Positions 21,177 to 30,535 of a stretch of 44,782 nt of DNA are shown one piece after another. Position 1 is the first letter of the stretch. Each line of letters opens with the position of its first letter. This DNA comes from an uncultured Clostridia bacterium. Its GTDB lineage: Bacteria; Bacillota; Clostridia; Oscillospirales; Ruminococcaceae. Position numbers and translations under genes: made by a program. Where the stretch lies: NCBI GenBank assembly GCA_944387885.1, contig CALXGR010000016.1, positions 1 through 44,782 on the forward strand, read 5' to 3'. The notes beneath the pieces were generated by a model. The model made no database searches. It saw nothing but the letters and a program-made list of their open reading frames with translations, and was not told the DNA's origin.

Positions 21177-21965
21177 TTAACTGATCTCCCTTGTTTTGAT
21201 ACAATAGTCGAATACGCAATTATCGGCCTCCAGCAAAAAGCCCTCACAGATGGCCGGATCTTCCACCACCTGTACCTGGGGAGGAATCCCCTGACACCGG
21301 GTCATGGGGGCCACCCGCAGCAGGGGCGGATGAGGCTCCCGGTCTGCTTTTTCTCTCAGGAAGTCATAGAACCCCAGGCTTTTGAAGCCGCCGCTGCACT
21401 GGCTGTGATATTCCTGAACCAGGTTCCGCTGTTCAGGAGACAAAGACTCCATAAGCAGCCGGTACTGGTCCTCCCCGGGCAGGGTGGACAGGGTAAACAC
21501 CGTTTCAAAAGAGAGTTCTTTCAGCAAGCGGGAGGCAGGCCCCGGCTTGCATTCCAAAGCCTCCCGGGGTATCCGGGCAAGGGCTTCCTGGGGAGAAAAG
21601 GCAAATCCTGTGCGGATCTTCTGGTAAAGGCGGGCTGCTCCATCGTCCCGGTACTGGGCGGAGGAGATTTTCTCCACTGCTCCCAGCAGGGCGGTGCGGG
21701 CTGCCGCCTCCCCGGCAGAAGCCTTGGGCTGGAAGGGCTGTTTTTTCTCTACCCGGGGCTGTTCCTGGACCGAATTCTTTTTGCTCTCGATCCAGGCCAG
21801 TTCCCGGCTCCGCTCCTCCAGGATGTCATCGTAAGCAGAAACCAGCTCCAGGGTCCTGGAACGGATGCTTCTGCCCACCGATTTTGCCAGCCAGGCCACA
21901 GCCAAAGCCGCAAGTCCCACCAGCAGCCCCACTACCAGGGCTACTGCTATGTAAGCGTAGATCAT
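21177..21965 (-). CDS. Peripheral-stalk protein: b-like anchor with delta-like C-terminus, 262 aa
   Basis: One N-terminal transmembrane helix (about 4-28), then a charged helix as in b subunits ('RSRTLELVSAYDDILEERSRELAW'-type region), a Pro/Lys-rich joint, and a globular helical C-terminal half. The last ~24 residues ('GFLLEADNCVFDYCIKTREI') match the pattern that ends AtpH/OSCP, 'GG...i.d..iD.Si...L'. No separate atpH or atpF is present, so this looks like one fused b-delta stator subunit. Fused b-delta proteins are known in some bacteria (mycobacteria), but they are longer and arranged differently. It would hold the alpha/beta hexamer to the membrane. ATG at 21965 with GGAG 4 nt upstream; 15 bp after the c-like gene. 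Confidence 0.75.
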   Translation of the reverse strand: MIYAYIAVALVVGLLVGLAALAVAWLAKSVGRSIRSRTLELVSAYDDILEERSRELAWIESKKNSVQEQPRVEKKQPFQPKASAGEAAARTALLGAVEKISSAQYRDDGAARLYQKIRTGFAFSPQEALARIPREALECKPGPASRLLKELSFETVFTLSTLPGEDQYRLLMESLSPEQRNLVQEYHSQCSGGFKSLGFYDFLREKADREPHPPLLRVAPMTRCQGIPPQVQVVEDPAICEGFLLEADNCVFDYCIKTREIS

Positions 21966-21980
21966 AGTCTCCGCCCCTAC

Positions 21981-22274
<294 letters not shown>

Positions 22275-22314
22275 TTACGGAACGCTCCCTTTCAAGGGGC
22301 GTATTTTCTGCCCG

Positions 22315-23937
22315 TTAGGGCTGCGTGGTGTAGAAGTTGTTGATGCAGCGTGCCGTCATCATTTCGGCATCATTGGCATCCAGCAGCTTAACCTCCAGCA
22401 CCTGGGTAGCCTTGAAGGCCGCCAGCTGATCTTCCTTGATGGGCAGTTCCACCAGCACGCCGCCGGAAGAAGCCTTTTTCAGGTCATCCGCGGACAGCTC
22501 CCGGGTAATGACCTGGGGACTGCCGCCGGCGCCGTTCAGGGTCATTTCCAGCCGGGAAGGCTCACCCTCCAGAGAATCCATCAGCAGGGTGACTCCAACG
22601 GCTCCGGTATTTACATAGTCAATGGCCAGCCGGTTCTGAAGCTGAGGAGTGACCAGACGGTAATAATCGTCCAGGGTCCTTTCCATACTGCCCATCTCGT
22701 CTTCCGCCACATGGGCCAAAACCACATAGTATTCCGTAGCCGGAGTGATTCCGTTGTTGAAAACATAACTGGAATCGTAGGTGCTGACAGAAGTGCGGAA
22801 AGCCGCGTTGAAGTTGGCCCAGTAATTATCCACTGCATCGGCCTTGTCCGTATCACTGTCATACAGGTCCTGAACAGTGATGCCCAGATCTTTCAGATCG
22901 CTGGCCTTGTGCAGTTCCAGATAAACCATACCCAGGGTGCCGAAGGGGTCCACAAAGTAGTAGTCCACCTTGATAATGTTGCTGCTCAGTGCCTGGGCAC
23001 TCTTCAGGGTGACGATCTGGACTACCTCCTGATCCTCACCAACACCGCCATCGCCGCCTGCGCCGCCGGAACCACCGGTACCGCCAGTGCCGCCTGCGCC
23101 GCCAACACCGCCGGTGCCGCCTGCACCGCCAGTGCCGCCCACGCCGCCTGTTCCACCGGTGCCGCCAGTGCCGCCGGTACCGCCGGTACCGCCGTCACCG
23201 CCATCACCGCCCCGGATGGTCAGGTCGATGGAGTCGGGAGTCTGCTCTTCCTCAATGGTTTTGTAGATTCCGGAATCGTAAGTATTGGTGCTGCCGATCA
23301 CCCGTGCCATATCAATGGTCTGTCCGGTGACTGTAAGCAGCTCGTTGGCAATATCAAAGGTAAGGTCTCCCGCCACCAGGGTGGTGGGCTGAGTGGTTTT
23401 AAGGCTCAGGTTGCTGGAGTACATCCGTGCGTTGCCTACCATATCCATAACAATGTAAAGGTAGTTTTCCGCAGTGAAAGTTCCTTCTGTGTCGGTAATC
23501 TCGTCATAGGTGATGAGATACCGGCGGTCAGCCAGCTTGTAGAGGCTGGGAGTATCCCCTGCCAGTTCCTCTCCATCGGTGACGCTGGTCACCTGTCCAT
23601 TCACATCCACCTGGTAGCCGCCGCCAAAGATGATGGCTCCGCCACCGGTGTATGCCATGGTATGGGCTCCCAGAGGAAGGCTGACGCCCCCTTCCACCCC
23701 CAGGGTGTACTGTCCGTCAGCGCCAAGGCGCACCACGCCGCCGTCCGTCAGTTCCACGGGAGTGAAGGTGTTGTCATAGAGAACCGCACCGGCGGGCAGG
23801 GTCACCCCTGCCGCCTGGTGGGTTACGGTTGTCCGGGCCGATACAGCCATGGCGCCGAACATAATCAGCAGCAATGCGGCAAAAACGGCAAAGCAGACCT
23901 TTGTACCCGTATTGAATTTCCGTGTAGGGTTCATCAT
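22315..23937 (-). CDS. Membrane-anchored surface protein with Gly-Gly-X stalk, 540 aa
   Basis: Hydrophobic segment at about 14-33 (anchor; a cleavable signal ending near 'AVSA' is possible). Residues about 35-240 are the head region, with 'LYKLADRRYLITYDE' resembling the 2,131-residue protein's 'LWKLSDDRYMVQSSE'. Residues 243-302 are 19 perfect Gly-Gly-X triplets plus Gly-Glu-Asp. The C-terminal ~235 residues are two Ig/FN3-like modules. There is no sorting signal. It lies directly after the 2,131-residue gene (18 bp) and repeats its plan with one-tenth of the C-terminal repeat mass. I infer that the two proteins assemble together, perhaps through their glycine stalks, and stand above the motor. 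ATG at 23937. Confidence 0.9.
   Translation of the reverse strand: MMNPTRKFNTGTKVCFAVFAALLLIMFGAMAVSARTTVTHQAAGVTLPAGAVLYDNTFTPVELTDGGVVRLGADGQYTLGVEGGVSLPLGAHTMAYTGGGAIIFGGGYQVDVNGQVTSVTDGEELAGDTPSLYKLADRRYLITYDEITDTEGTFTAENYLYIVMDMVGNARMYSSNLSLKTTQPTTLVAGDLTFDIANELLTVTGQTIDMARVIGSTNTYDSGIYKTIEEEQTPDSIDLTIRGGDGGDGGTGGTGGTGGTGGTGGVGGTGGAGGTGGVGGAGGTGGTGGSGGAGGDGGVGEDQEVVQIVTLKSAQALSSNIIKVDYYFVDPFGTLGMVYLELHKASDLKDLGITVQDLYDSDTDKADAVDNYWANFNAAFRTSVSTYDSSYVFNNGITPATEYYVVLAHVAEDEMGSMERTLDDYYRLVTPQLQNRLAIDYVNTGAVGVTLLMDSLEGEPSRLEMTLNGAGGSPQVITRELSADDLKKASSGGVLVELPIKEDQLAAFKATQVLEVKLLDANDAEMMTARCINNFYTTQP
23032..23211 (-). repeat. Gly-Gly-X stalk region inside the 540-residue protein
   Basis: In-frame 9-bp repeat coding 19 GGX triplets (X = Asp, Thr, Val, Ala, Ser) and one GED. 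Codons vary (GGC/GGT/GGA with ACC/ACT/ACA), so selection is on the protein, not on recent DNA slippage. Such sequences form polyglycine-II or collagen-like rods. Confidence 0.9.
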
Positions 23938-23955
23938 CTAACCTCCGTTCTTTTT

Positions 23956-26900
23956 TTAGCCGCGGTATGTGAGACTCAGAGTCTTGTAAGGTGCAGAAGC
24001 ATCCTCACTTCTGTAAAGCTGGACGGTAATAAGGTAGTTACCGCTTGTGACCTGTGCGGGGATATCGTAAGTGTATACCTCGTATCCCTGTGCATCGGTC
24101 GTCCGGGTAAAGATCTTATCGCCTGCGGAAACCCTGGACTCACCGGACAGGAAGGTAGGCACATTCAAGCCGGTAACCGACCACTTGACCAGGGGGAAGC
24201 TCTGGCGTGCCTGATTATTTTCGTCAATGGTGACTACGCCATAGCTTTCAGCCAGGTTGAGCTGAAGGGTGTTGGTTCCCACACGGAGGATGGAAGCCAT
24301 CTTCTCATTGATGAGGATCCCCTCGGAGTCGGTGGTCTGCTGGGTCTTGAGGCCCACCTCATACCGTTTCTTGATCCACTTCATGGAATCAAGCTCGGTA
24401 TAGGAACCGCCCTGATCGTCCCAGATTCGGTTGATCATCTTCTGGAAATTGTCCTCGTCTCCAAAGAACCATTCATAGTTCTGAAGCTGATCCTCAGACC
24501 CTGCTTCGTCGGTTTCCACCAGACCATCATGGTCAAAGTCGGGCACCGCAAACACATGCATGGTGTACTCGGTAGCCTGGTCGATCTTCTGTCCTTCCAG
24601 GTTGCTTGCCGTGAGGCAATCCGCCGAGAGGACAAAGGATTTCTGAAGATCTGCACCGGAATACAGCTCTTCATCGTAGGTGGTAAGGAGACGGTATTCC
24701 TTTTCCCCGTTCTTTGCGGTAAACCGCACGGCATACAGGGCTCCTTCATCGGTCTCTGTGGAGCCTTCCTTCCGTCCCATGTAAGAGAACTGGGCATCGC
24801 TGAGGGTCACCTGGAAGGTAAGAGCGTCAGAGGTTGCATTCTGTGCATAGATGAGTGCGCCGGTATTGCCCACCGGAGAAATGGTGAACTTGAAGGTGTT
24901 TTCACCCACAATGTCTTCCCCGCCCTGCTCTGTTACATAGATCCGCAGGTAGTAAGTACCGCCGGGAACCAGCTTGTTGCGGAGCTGAGAGGGTTCCAGG
25001 TTGAGGGTGAGTTCACAGTTGGAAGTGGTCAGGTTCTTGGGAGCTGTCAGGATGGAATCCAATTCCGCTCCGCTGTAAATGGGAGTCTGGCTCTCATAGT
25101 TGCCTTCGCTGGCATAAATGGCATAATGTGCCTCAAATCCCAGGAAGGGAGTAATGGTGTAATTCATTTTGAAGAACTTTTCAAAATAGGAATTATTGTA
25201 ATACACCATTTCCTGAGCAGACTCGATGACCACATCGTCTACTGCGGTAAAGCGGTAGATCGCCCGCTGTGCGGACTGCGCATCCATCAGAACAGTGGGC
25301 TGGCCATCAATCATCATGCAGACGGCCAGCCAGTAGGTCTTGCCGGCTTCCAGGCCTTCCAGAACAAGGTTTGTGCTCTGGTCCACCGGCTTGGCGGTTC
25401 CCTTTTCATCGATGGCGACCCTTACCGGTCCGGAGGTGATGGGATTTTTCAGTCCCTGTGCATCCTCCTGGCTGGCGAATACACCCATGTACACAATGCG
25501 GATATTCTCTTCCTCGCCCTCTGCGGGATCTGCATTGGCAGCGCCGTCAATGGTAAAGTTGGGGGAAACCTCCAGCTTGGTGGTGGTTGCCCGATAGTTG
25601 CCCATGGCGATGGCGGGAGTGATGGAGGTAAGCTGGAACTGTCCATCTCCTGCGGAAGGAACCGACAGGACCGCGCAGCCCTTGGGCACTGCATACCGTC
25701 CGGTAAGGAGGTCCACACTGGAATCGGTGGAAATATCCATACCATAATGGTCAATATAGAAGTAGCGTCCTACCGCAGCATTTGTTGCGCTGGTAAGATA
25801 TCGGGTGACACCGTAAGTCTTGGCAGGCTTATTCAGGTCATTCAGGCCATTGTACAGCCGCTTCAGGCTCAGATGATTGTTGCCGCCGTCGTGGACTGCA
25901 ACAGCGCCGCTGGGAGATGCACCGGTACCGCCGGTTACAGAACTGAGGTAACTCTCAAATCCGAAGGTGTTGCTTTCCTCACCGGTACCGTTGATCATCT
26001 GGAGGGCAAACATGGCATCGTCTCCGTCTACCAGCGCCCAGCCCAGTTCTCCGTTATCGTACAGGAGTTCTGCAGTGTACCGGATGGTCTTGCCCACCAG
26101 ATTGGCGATCCGTCCGGTAGCCAGTTCTGCATAGGGCCGTCCATCCACACCGACACTTACGGGCAGATAAATGGGATCGGTAGTGACCGTTTCCTTTCCA
26201 TCCTGATAGGAGAAGGTCAGCTTCATGGCGTAAAGCCGCTCTGCAATGGTCGCTGCTGCTGCGCCGCCGCCCACCGTATCCTTTACCCGGAAGGTGATGA
26301 TGTTTCCTGCCATATTGCTCAGGTCTGCTTCCACCTGGATCTGGCTGCCGTAATTTGCGAACCGGTCATCCCAGGCCCAGTCCACAGGCACCTGGCACAG
26401 ATAGAAGGTATCGGTGTCCTGGTCCTCCCAGGCAGTTCCCTCGGTAAGGTCCTTCATGATCTCGGTATAGTCAATGCCATACCGGCTGATTTCCAGCTGA
26501 GGAGTTATCATGCCGGTAGCAGGCTGGTTGCCCACGGCAGCGATCCGGTAGGGGATGTCCACCTGCCACCAGCCATCACCCACCTCTTCTATTCCGGTGT
26601 CTGTGTCATATGTGGCCTTGGTGTCGTTGATTGCGCAGGTCTGGGTAATTCCATCCGCATCCACCCAGGTAACCTTGGTCTTTTCCTCGAAGGTTCCCGT
26701 ATCGTTGATGGTTCCATCCACATCCCGATATTTGTACTGGATGGTAATTGTACCGGATGTGGCCAGGCCCAAACTATCCTCGCTGGACTTTGTCTGGTAA
26801 ACCATGGTATGGATCTCGGGGTCCATACGAGGTGCCTCATACATACCGGAGTTCAGCACATAGACGCTGTTCTGGCCAATGACCTTGCCGAACTGCTGAC

Positions 26901-29900
26901 CGGCGCCGTAAGCCGCCTTGTAAGCAGTGTAATCCGCATGCCCGTAGGGATAGACCGACAGCTGGCTCTCGTCAAAGTTGCCGGTGGTAGAATACCGGAC
27001 CGTATAGGCAAAAGTATACCGGTATCCGCGGCCCATACCGCTGAGAGCACCGCTGGTGAGCTGATCCTCTCCGGTATAGTACACATAGCAGTTATTGATG
27101 AACTGGGCATCCTTATCCTCGGTCTTGGTTCCGCCAAAGAGGAAGGCTACCGAAGGCACCGTATCCGATGCGGCAGAAATGCGCTGGGTCGCCTCGATCA
27201 GATGGTTTGCATTCTGGATGGGGTCCTTGCCGCTCAGGAGGGCATTATAGAACTCGCTGTATTCCAGGGCATAGTAGGTCACATCGTAGCCCAGCCGCTG
27301 CACATTATCGTAGGTAGATTCCAGCCGATAGCCAATGAGCAGTTCATCAGGCTGGGTCTCATCATACTTGGCTCCGTATTTGGGCGCATCCTCATTATAA
27401 ATGGGAGTCACCTTCACGCCCTGGGCAGGGTTGGAAAGCAGGTCCGGCGGAGTTGCCTGTGCAGTAATGGGCAGATTTGCGTTGGCCACCGAGTCAAAGA
27501 TGTTCTGGTATCCCAGAGCCATGCTGTAGGTGGCATCGGTGACAGTGGTGACCACCAGGGTGTAGTCCACACTGGGGCTGAGGGTCAGGCTGCCGCCGAA
27601 AGTGTTTTCTGTTATGTCAATACCGGCAGAGCCGTACAGCTGTTCCAGCTGGGTGGTGCTGGTAATATCGGTGTAGGCAATACGAACCTTATTCACGCCG
27701 GTACCATTGTAGAGTTCCAGCCGGACAGAACCGGACCGCAGTTCGTTGAGGGCGTAAGCCTCACGATCTTTGTCCTCGGTGGTATTGGCTGCGGACAGTT
27801 TCAGATTCCTGGAAATGGCGGTACCGGTGCTCTCACTGGGAGTGCTCCAGGTAGCTGCCAGGTTGATGGTGGCGTAGGTGCGGAAGCCGGTGGTCCCGAT
27901 GGTCTGGTAGACCACGCCCTTGCCGTCGCCCAGATTGAGCCAGCCAGACACCACGATGGTATAATTAGTGTTCTCGTAGAGATTTTTCAGATCCAGCTTG
28001 ACGGTAGGATAGTTGGAGGCCTGCCGGCTGTAAGTGGCAGTGCCCAGCTTGCCTTCATCGCCCACCGCCACAGTGTTATTGTCGGTAAGGGTGATCTCGA
28101 AGGCCAGGTCTCCGCTGTTCAGGCTGTCCGCATAGAAGCTCAGAGTCAACGGCTGAGACTCGCTGACCACCAGTTCAGAGCTGGCAGAAGTAAGCTGAAT
28201 GGTAAGATCTCCCGTGAATTTGTTGTACTCGGAGGAAGGCTCGCCCACGGGAGTCAGGGTAATATGAGGCAGCTGGTCACCGTAGCTCTGTACCGGGTCA
28301 CTGGTTCCCAGATCGTAAGTAACCTCTTTCTCATTGTCATTGAAAACAGCCTCCACCTTGAAGGTATACTGCTTTCCGGACTCCAGGGAGAAGGTAATGG
28401 GCTCGCCCCGGGCAGGCTCCACCTTCTGGGAGCGGACCGGGTTGCCGGCCTGGTCATATGCAGTATAAATGAAGGAGACAATACCGGAATCCAGGTCCGT
28501 CACCGTGGGACGGTACACCTCAAAGGTACCGGTAGCCCGGTTATAGCTGGCCTTGGGTTTATCGCCAGCAGTCCAGGTGGGCGGGGTCTTGAGGGTCTGA
28601 AGCTCCAGCTCCTGGCTGGTAAGGGTTTTCAGGCCTGCATCCGTTTCCACATAGACCCGGGCAATATATTTGGTATTGCTTTCCAGGTCAGGGAAATTCA
28701 GAGCCATATCCGGTTCCAGGGTTCCGCCGGGATTTTCAGGACCGGAACCTCCGGGGCCGAAGCGGCTGATGGTTCCTGCCTGGTAATCCAGCACATACTT
28801 GCCCTGGTAATTGGTTCCGCTTTCCACAGAGGCCAGATTGAATCCGGCGTTCTGTTCGGGGGTAAGCAGGAACACCTGCACCGACTTTACGCTCTCCTGG
28901 TAAGCCTGGGCAATGGAAGAGTTCACTGTCAGGGCATTGGCCTCTGCAGTATGCTTGCTCAGGATCACACCGGTAGAATCGGTATAGAAGATCCGGTTGA
29001 TGAACTCCCGGGAATAGATCATGTCGTTCATCTGGTAGTAAGCCACCACAGACAAACGGTAGGTGGTATCCGGTTCCAGGGCATTCTTCTTTGTGGCAAA
29101 GCAGATTTCGGTCTGACCGTTGGCAAACTCTATAAAGCCTGCATTGGTTTCAAAATCGTCAGGCCAGGTATTTTCTCCCAGGTCTGCAATGGGGAAGCAG
29201 CTGATCACCTCTCCGGTATCCTGGTTGTATATGGTAACGGTGCCGTCATAGCTGTTGGCTCCGCTGCCTACTACCTCAGTGAGGGAGCCGCTCTCATCCT
29301 TTACGGTGATCTCGCCCCGCAGAGTGGTGGCAGTGACCTCCCACTCCGTAATGCTCATGGTGGGCAGTGCGCTGTTTACAGTGCTTTCGGTAAGGGCATC
29401 ATCACCAGCGGCACCATTGCCACCGGCTGCACCGCTGGCGCCGCCCTTGCCGCTGGTTCCGTTCTGGCCGGTCTGGCCGGAAGATCCGGTCTCGCCGCCG
29501 CCGCCCATCATGCCGGCTTCACCCTGGGCACCTACATCGCCGTCAGAACCATCTTCACCGTCAATGCCGGTAATGTTCAGTTCAGGAACGATCTGGCGGC
29601 GGGTCTCATCCTCGGTAAGTACAATGCTGTCGTCGGTGTTGACGGCCAGCTTTGCCAGGGACATCTTGTATTCATCATTTTCCACGATCTGAGTGATCGG
29701 ATAAATTTTGACCCCGGAAGCAGTCTGGATATAGCACTCCTCGGAGATTGTGCTCCACTGGTTTTCCTCAGTGAGAAGCTGCACAATACCGTCCTCGGTA
29801 ACGCGTACCTCCACATACCCGGAAACGGCCCGCTCATCTTCGTCAGAAAAGTGGACCGTCAGCTCAGAGGACTGCACCATATAACGGTCATCAGACAGTT

Positions 29901-30339
29901 TCCACAGATGATCGCCAAAGGTAAGGGTACCGGAGTTGGTCTGTGCAGTGTATCCCTCGCCGGAGGAGGTGATCTCAACCCCCTCGGTAATATAGTAGTT
30001 GTTGATAAAGTTGGCGGACAGATCATTGAAGTCCAGCAGCACACCATCGCTGAAAGCGCTGACTGCCCCGCCATCCAGATGGAGGAAACTGCGCTGCTCC
30101 ACCGATGCAGTCTCACCGGATGCATCGGTAAAAGTCACAACGCCCAGTTTGGTGACCTTATAGTTCTCATCCGCGGAGAATATGACCTGTTTTACAGAAT
30201 CTTCCCCACTCTGAAGCACATATCCGTTCTGTGCAAATGCAGGCAGACTGCTTTCTGTCAGCCAGATACCCGCTCCAATGATCACCAAAAGGCCTACCAC
30301 CAGCAGACCCAGGGTGATTCCCAGCACTCGTTTCAGCAT
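23956..30339 (-). CDS. Giant anchored surface protein with collagen-like stalk, about 2,127-2,131 aa
   Basis: First gene of the 26-kb operon. Two starts are possible: GTG at 30351 only 2 nt after GGAGG, or ATG at 30339, 14 nt after it; I prefer the ATG. N-terminal hydrophobic segment (about 8-30, numbered from the GTG), head region (about 40-260), then a strict collagen-like run of 19 Gly-X-Y triplets (262-318), then roughly 1,800 residues of Ig/FN3-like beta modules with recurring 'Y.....T.Y.v.v.......' strands, to the very end (...YKTLSLTYRG). No C-terminal membrane segment, LPXTG, SLH or GW motif, so it is held by its N-terminus or released if that is cleaved. Likely an extracellular fibre or adhesin. 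The head likeness to its operon neighbours is seen by eye; the motor link is inference from operon context. Confidence 0.9.
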   Translation of the reverse strand: MLKRVLGITLGLLVVGLLVIIGAGIWLTESSLPAFAQNGYVLQSGEDSVKQVIFSADENYKVTKLGVVTFTDASGETASVEQRSFLHLDGGAVSAFSDGVLLDFNDLSANFINNYYITEGVEITSSGEGYTAQTNSGTLTFGDHLWKLSDDRYMVQSSELTVHFSDEDERAVSGYVEVRVTEDGIVQLLTEENQWSTISEECYIQTASGVKIYPITQIVENDEYKMSLAKLAVNTDDSIVLTEDETRRQIVPELNITGIDGEDGSDGDVGAQGEAGMMGGGGETGSSGQTGQNGTSGKGGASGAAGGNGAAGDDALTESTVNSALPTMSITEWEVTATTLRGEITVKDESGSLTEVVGSGANSYDGTVTIYNQDTGEVISCFPIADLGENTWPDDFETNAGFIEFANGQTEICFATKKNALEPDTTYRLSVVAYYQMNDMIYSREFINRIFYTDSTGVILSKHTAEANALTVNSSIAQAYQESVKSVQVFLLTPEQNAGFNLASVESGTNYQGKYVLDYQAGTISRFGPGGSGPENPGGTLEPDMALNFPDLESNTKYIARVYVETDAGLKTLTSQELELQTLKTPPTWTAGDKPKASYNRATGTFEVYRPTVTDLDSGIVSFIYTAYDQAGNPVRSQKVEPARGEPITFSLESGKQYTFKVEAVFNDNEKEVTYDLGTSDPVQSYGDQLPHITLTPVGEPSSEYNKFTGDLTIQLTSASSELVVSESQPLTLSFYADSLNSGDLAFEITLTDNNTVAVGDEGKLGTATYSRQASNYPTVKLDLKNLYENTNYTIVVSGWLNLGDGKGVVYQTIGTTGFRTYATINLAATWSTPSESTGTAISRNLKLSAANTTEDKDREAYALNELRSGSVRLELYNGTGVNKVRIAYTDITSTTQLEQLYGSAGIDITENTFGGSLTLSPSVDYTLVVTTVTDATYSMALGYQNIFDSVANANLPITAQATPPDLLSNPAQGVKVTPIYNEDAPKYGAKYDETQPDELLIGYRLESTYDNVQRLGYDVTYYALEYSEFYNALLSGKDPIQNANHLIEATQRISAASDTVPSVAFLFGGTKTEDKDAQFINNCYVYYTGEDQLTSGALSGMGRGYRYTFAYTVRYSTTGNFDESQLSVYPYGHADYTAYKAAYGAGQQFGKVIGQNSVYVLNSGMYEAPRMDPEIHTMVYQTKSSEDSLGLATSGTITIQYKYRDVDGTINDTGTFEEKTKVTWVDADGITQTCAINDTKATYDTDTGIEEVGDGWWQVDIPYRIAAVGNQPATGMITPQLEISRYGIDYTEIMKDLTEGTAWEDQDTDTFYLCQVPVDWAWDDRFANYGSQIQVEADLSNMAGNIITFRVKDTVGGGAAAATIAERLYAMKLTFSYQDGKETVTTDPIYLPVSVGVDGRPYAELATGRIANLVGKTIRYTAELLYDNGELGWALVDGDDAMFALQMINGTGEESNTFGFESYLSSVTGGTGASPSGAVAVHDGGNNHLSLKRLYNGLNDLNKPAKTYGVTRYLTSATNAAVGRYFYIDHYGMDISTDSSVDLLTGRYAVPKGCAVLSVPSAGDGQFQLTSITPAIAMGNYRATTTKLEVSPNFTIDGAANADPAEGEEENIRIVYMGVFASQEDAQGLKNPITSGPVRVAIDEKGTAKPVDQSTNLVLEGLEAGKTYWLAVCMMIDGQPTVLMDAQSAQRAIYRFTAVDDVVIESAQEMVYYNNSYFEKFFKMNYTITPFLGFEAHYAIYASEGNYESQTPIYSGAELDSILTAPKNLTTSNCELTLNLEPSQLRNKLVPGGTYYLRIYVTEQGGEDIVGENTFKFTISPVGNTGALIYAQNATSDALTFQVTLSDAQFSYMGRKEGSTETDEGALYAVRFTAKNGEKEYRLLTTYDEELYSGADLQKSFVLSADCLTASNLEGQKIDQATEYTMHVFAVPDFDHDGLVETDEAGSEDQLQNYEWFFGDEDNFQKMINRIWDDQGGSYTELDSMKWIKKRYEVGLKTQQTTDSEGILINEKMASILRVGTNTLQLNLAESYGVVTIDENNQARQSFPLVKWSVTGLNVPTFLSGESRVSAGDKIFTRTTDAQGYEVYTYDIPAQVTSGNYLITVQLYRSEDASAPYKTLSLTYRG
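29398..29568 (-). repeat. Collagen-like Gly-X-Y stalk (19 triplets) in the 2,131-residue protein
   Basis: Residues 262-318: nineteen uninterrupted G-X-Y triplets with mixed X/Y (Asp, Glu, Ser, Ala, Gln, Thr, Met), ending at GDD. The length equals the 19 GGX triplets of the neighbouring 540-residue protein, each placed after a head of similar size. Confidence 0.9.
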
Positions 30340-30447
30340 ATGGTTTCCCACATCCTCCTTTACAGGGCTTTGCTCAACGACCGTAAGATCGATTCGCCAC
30401 GCTTTTGTCTATGGCATTCTTATCCAGAATATTAGAATTACTCTCAT

Positions 30448-30475
30448 ATTATACTACAAAATGGCATAAAATCAA
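30448..30475 (-). promoter_or_regulatory. Promoter of the 26-kb motor/surface operon
   Basis: Minus strand: -35 TTGATT (30470-30475), 16-bp spacer, -10 TATAAT (30448-30453). The -10 context TTTGTAGTATAAT is identical to that before the GAF gene at 3834. The start would be near 30441, giving a leader of about 90-100 nt. This is the only convincing promoter between the GGDEF-EAL stop (30536) and the terminator at 4691. Confidence 0.75.
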
Positions 30476-30535
30476 TCGCTATATTACTCAAAAAAGCCCA
30501 ATTATTACTCAGCATATTGTCGAAAGAGTCAACGA

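Noticed and set aside
23032..23211. Short tandem DNA repeats as a CRISPR or satellite
   Set aside because: The 9-bp periodicity encodes Gly-Gly-X in frame with variable codons; there are no spacers.
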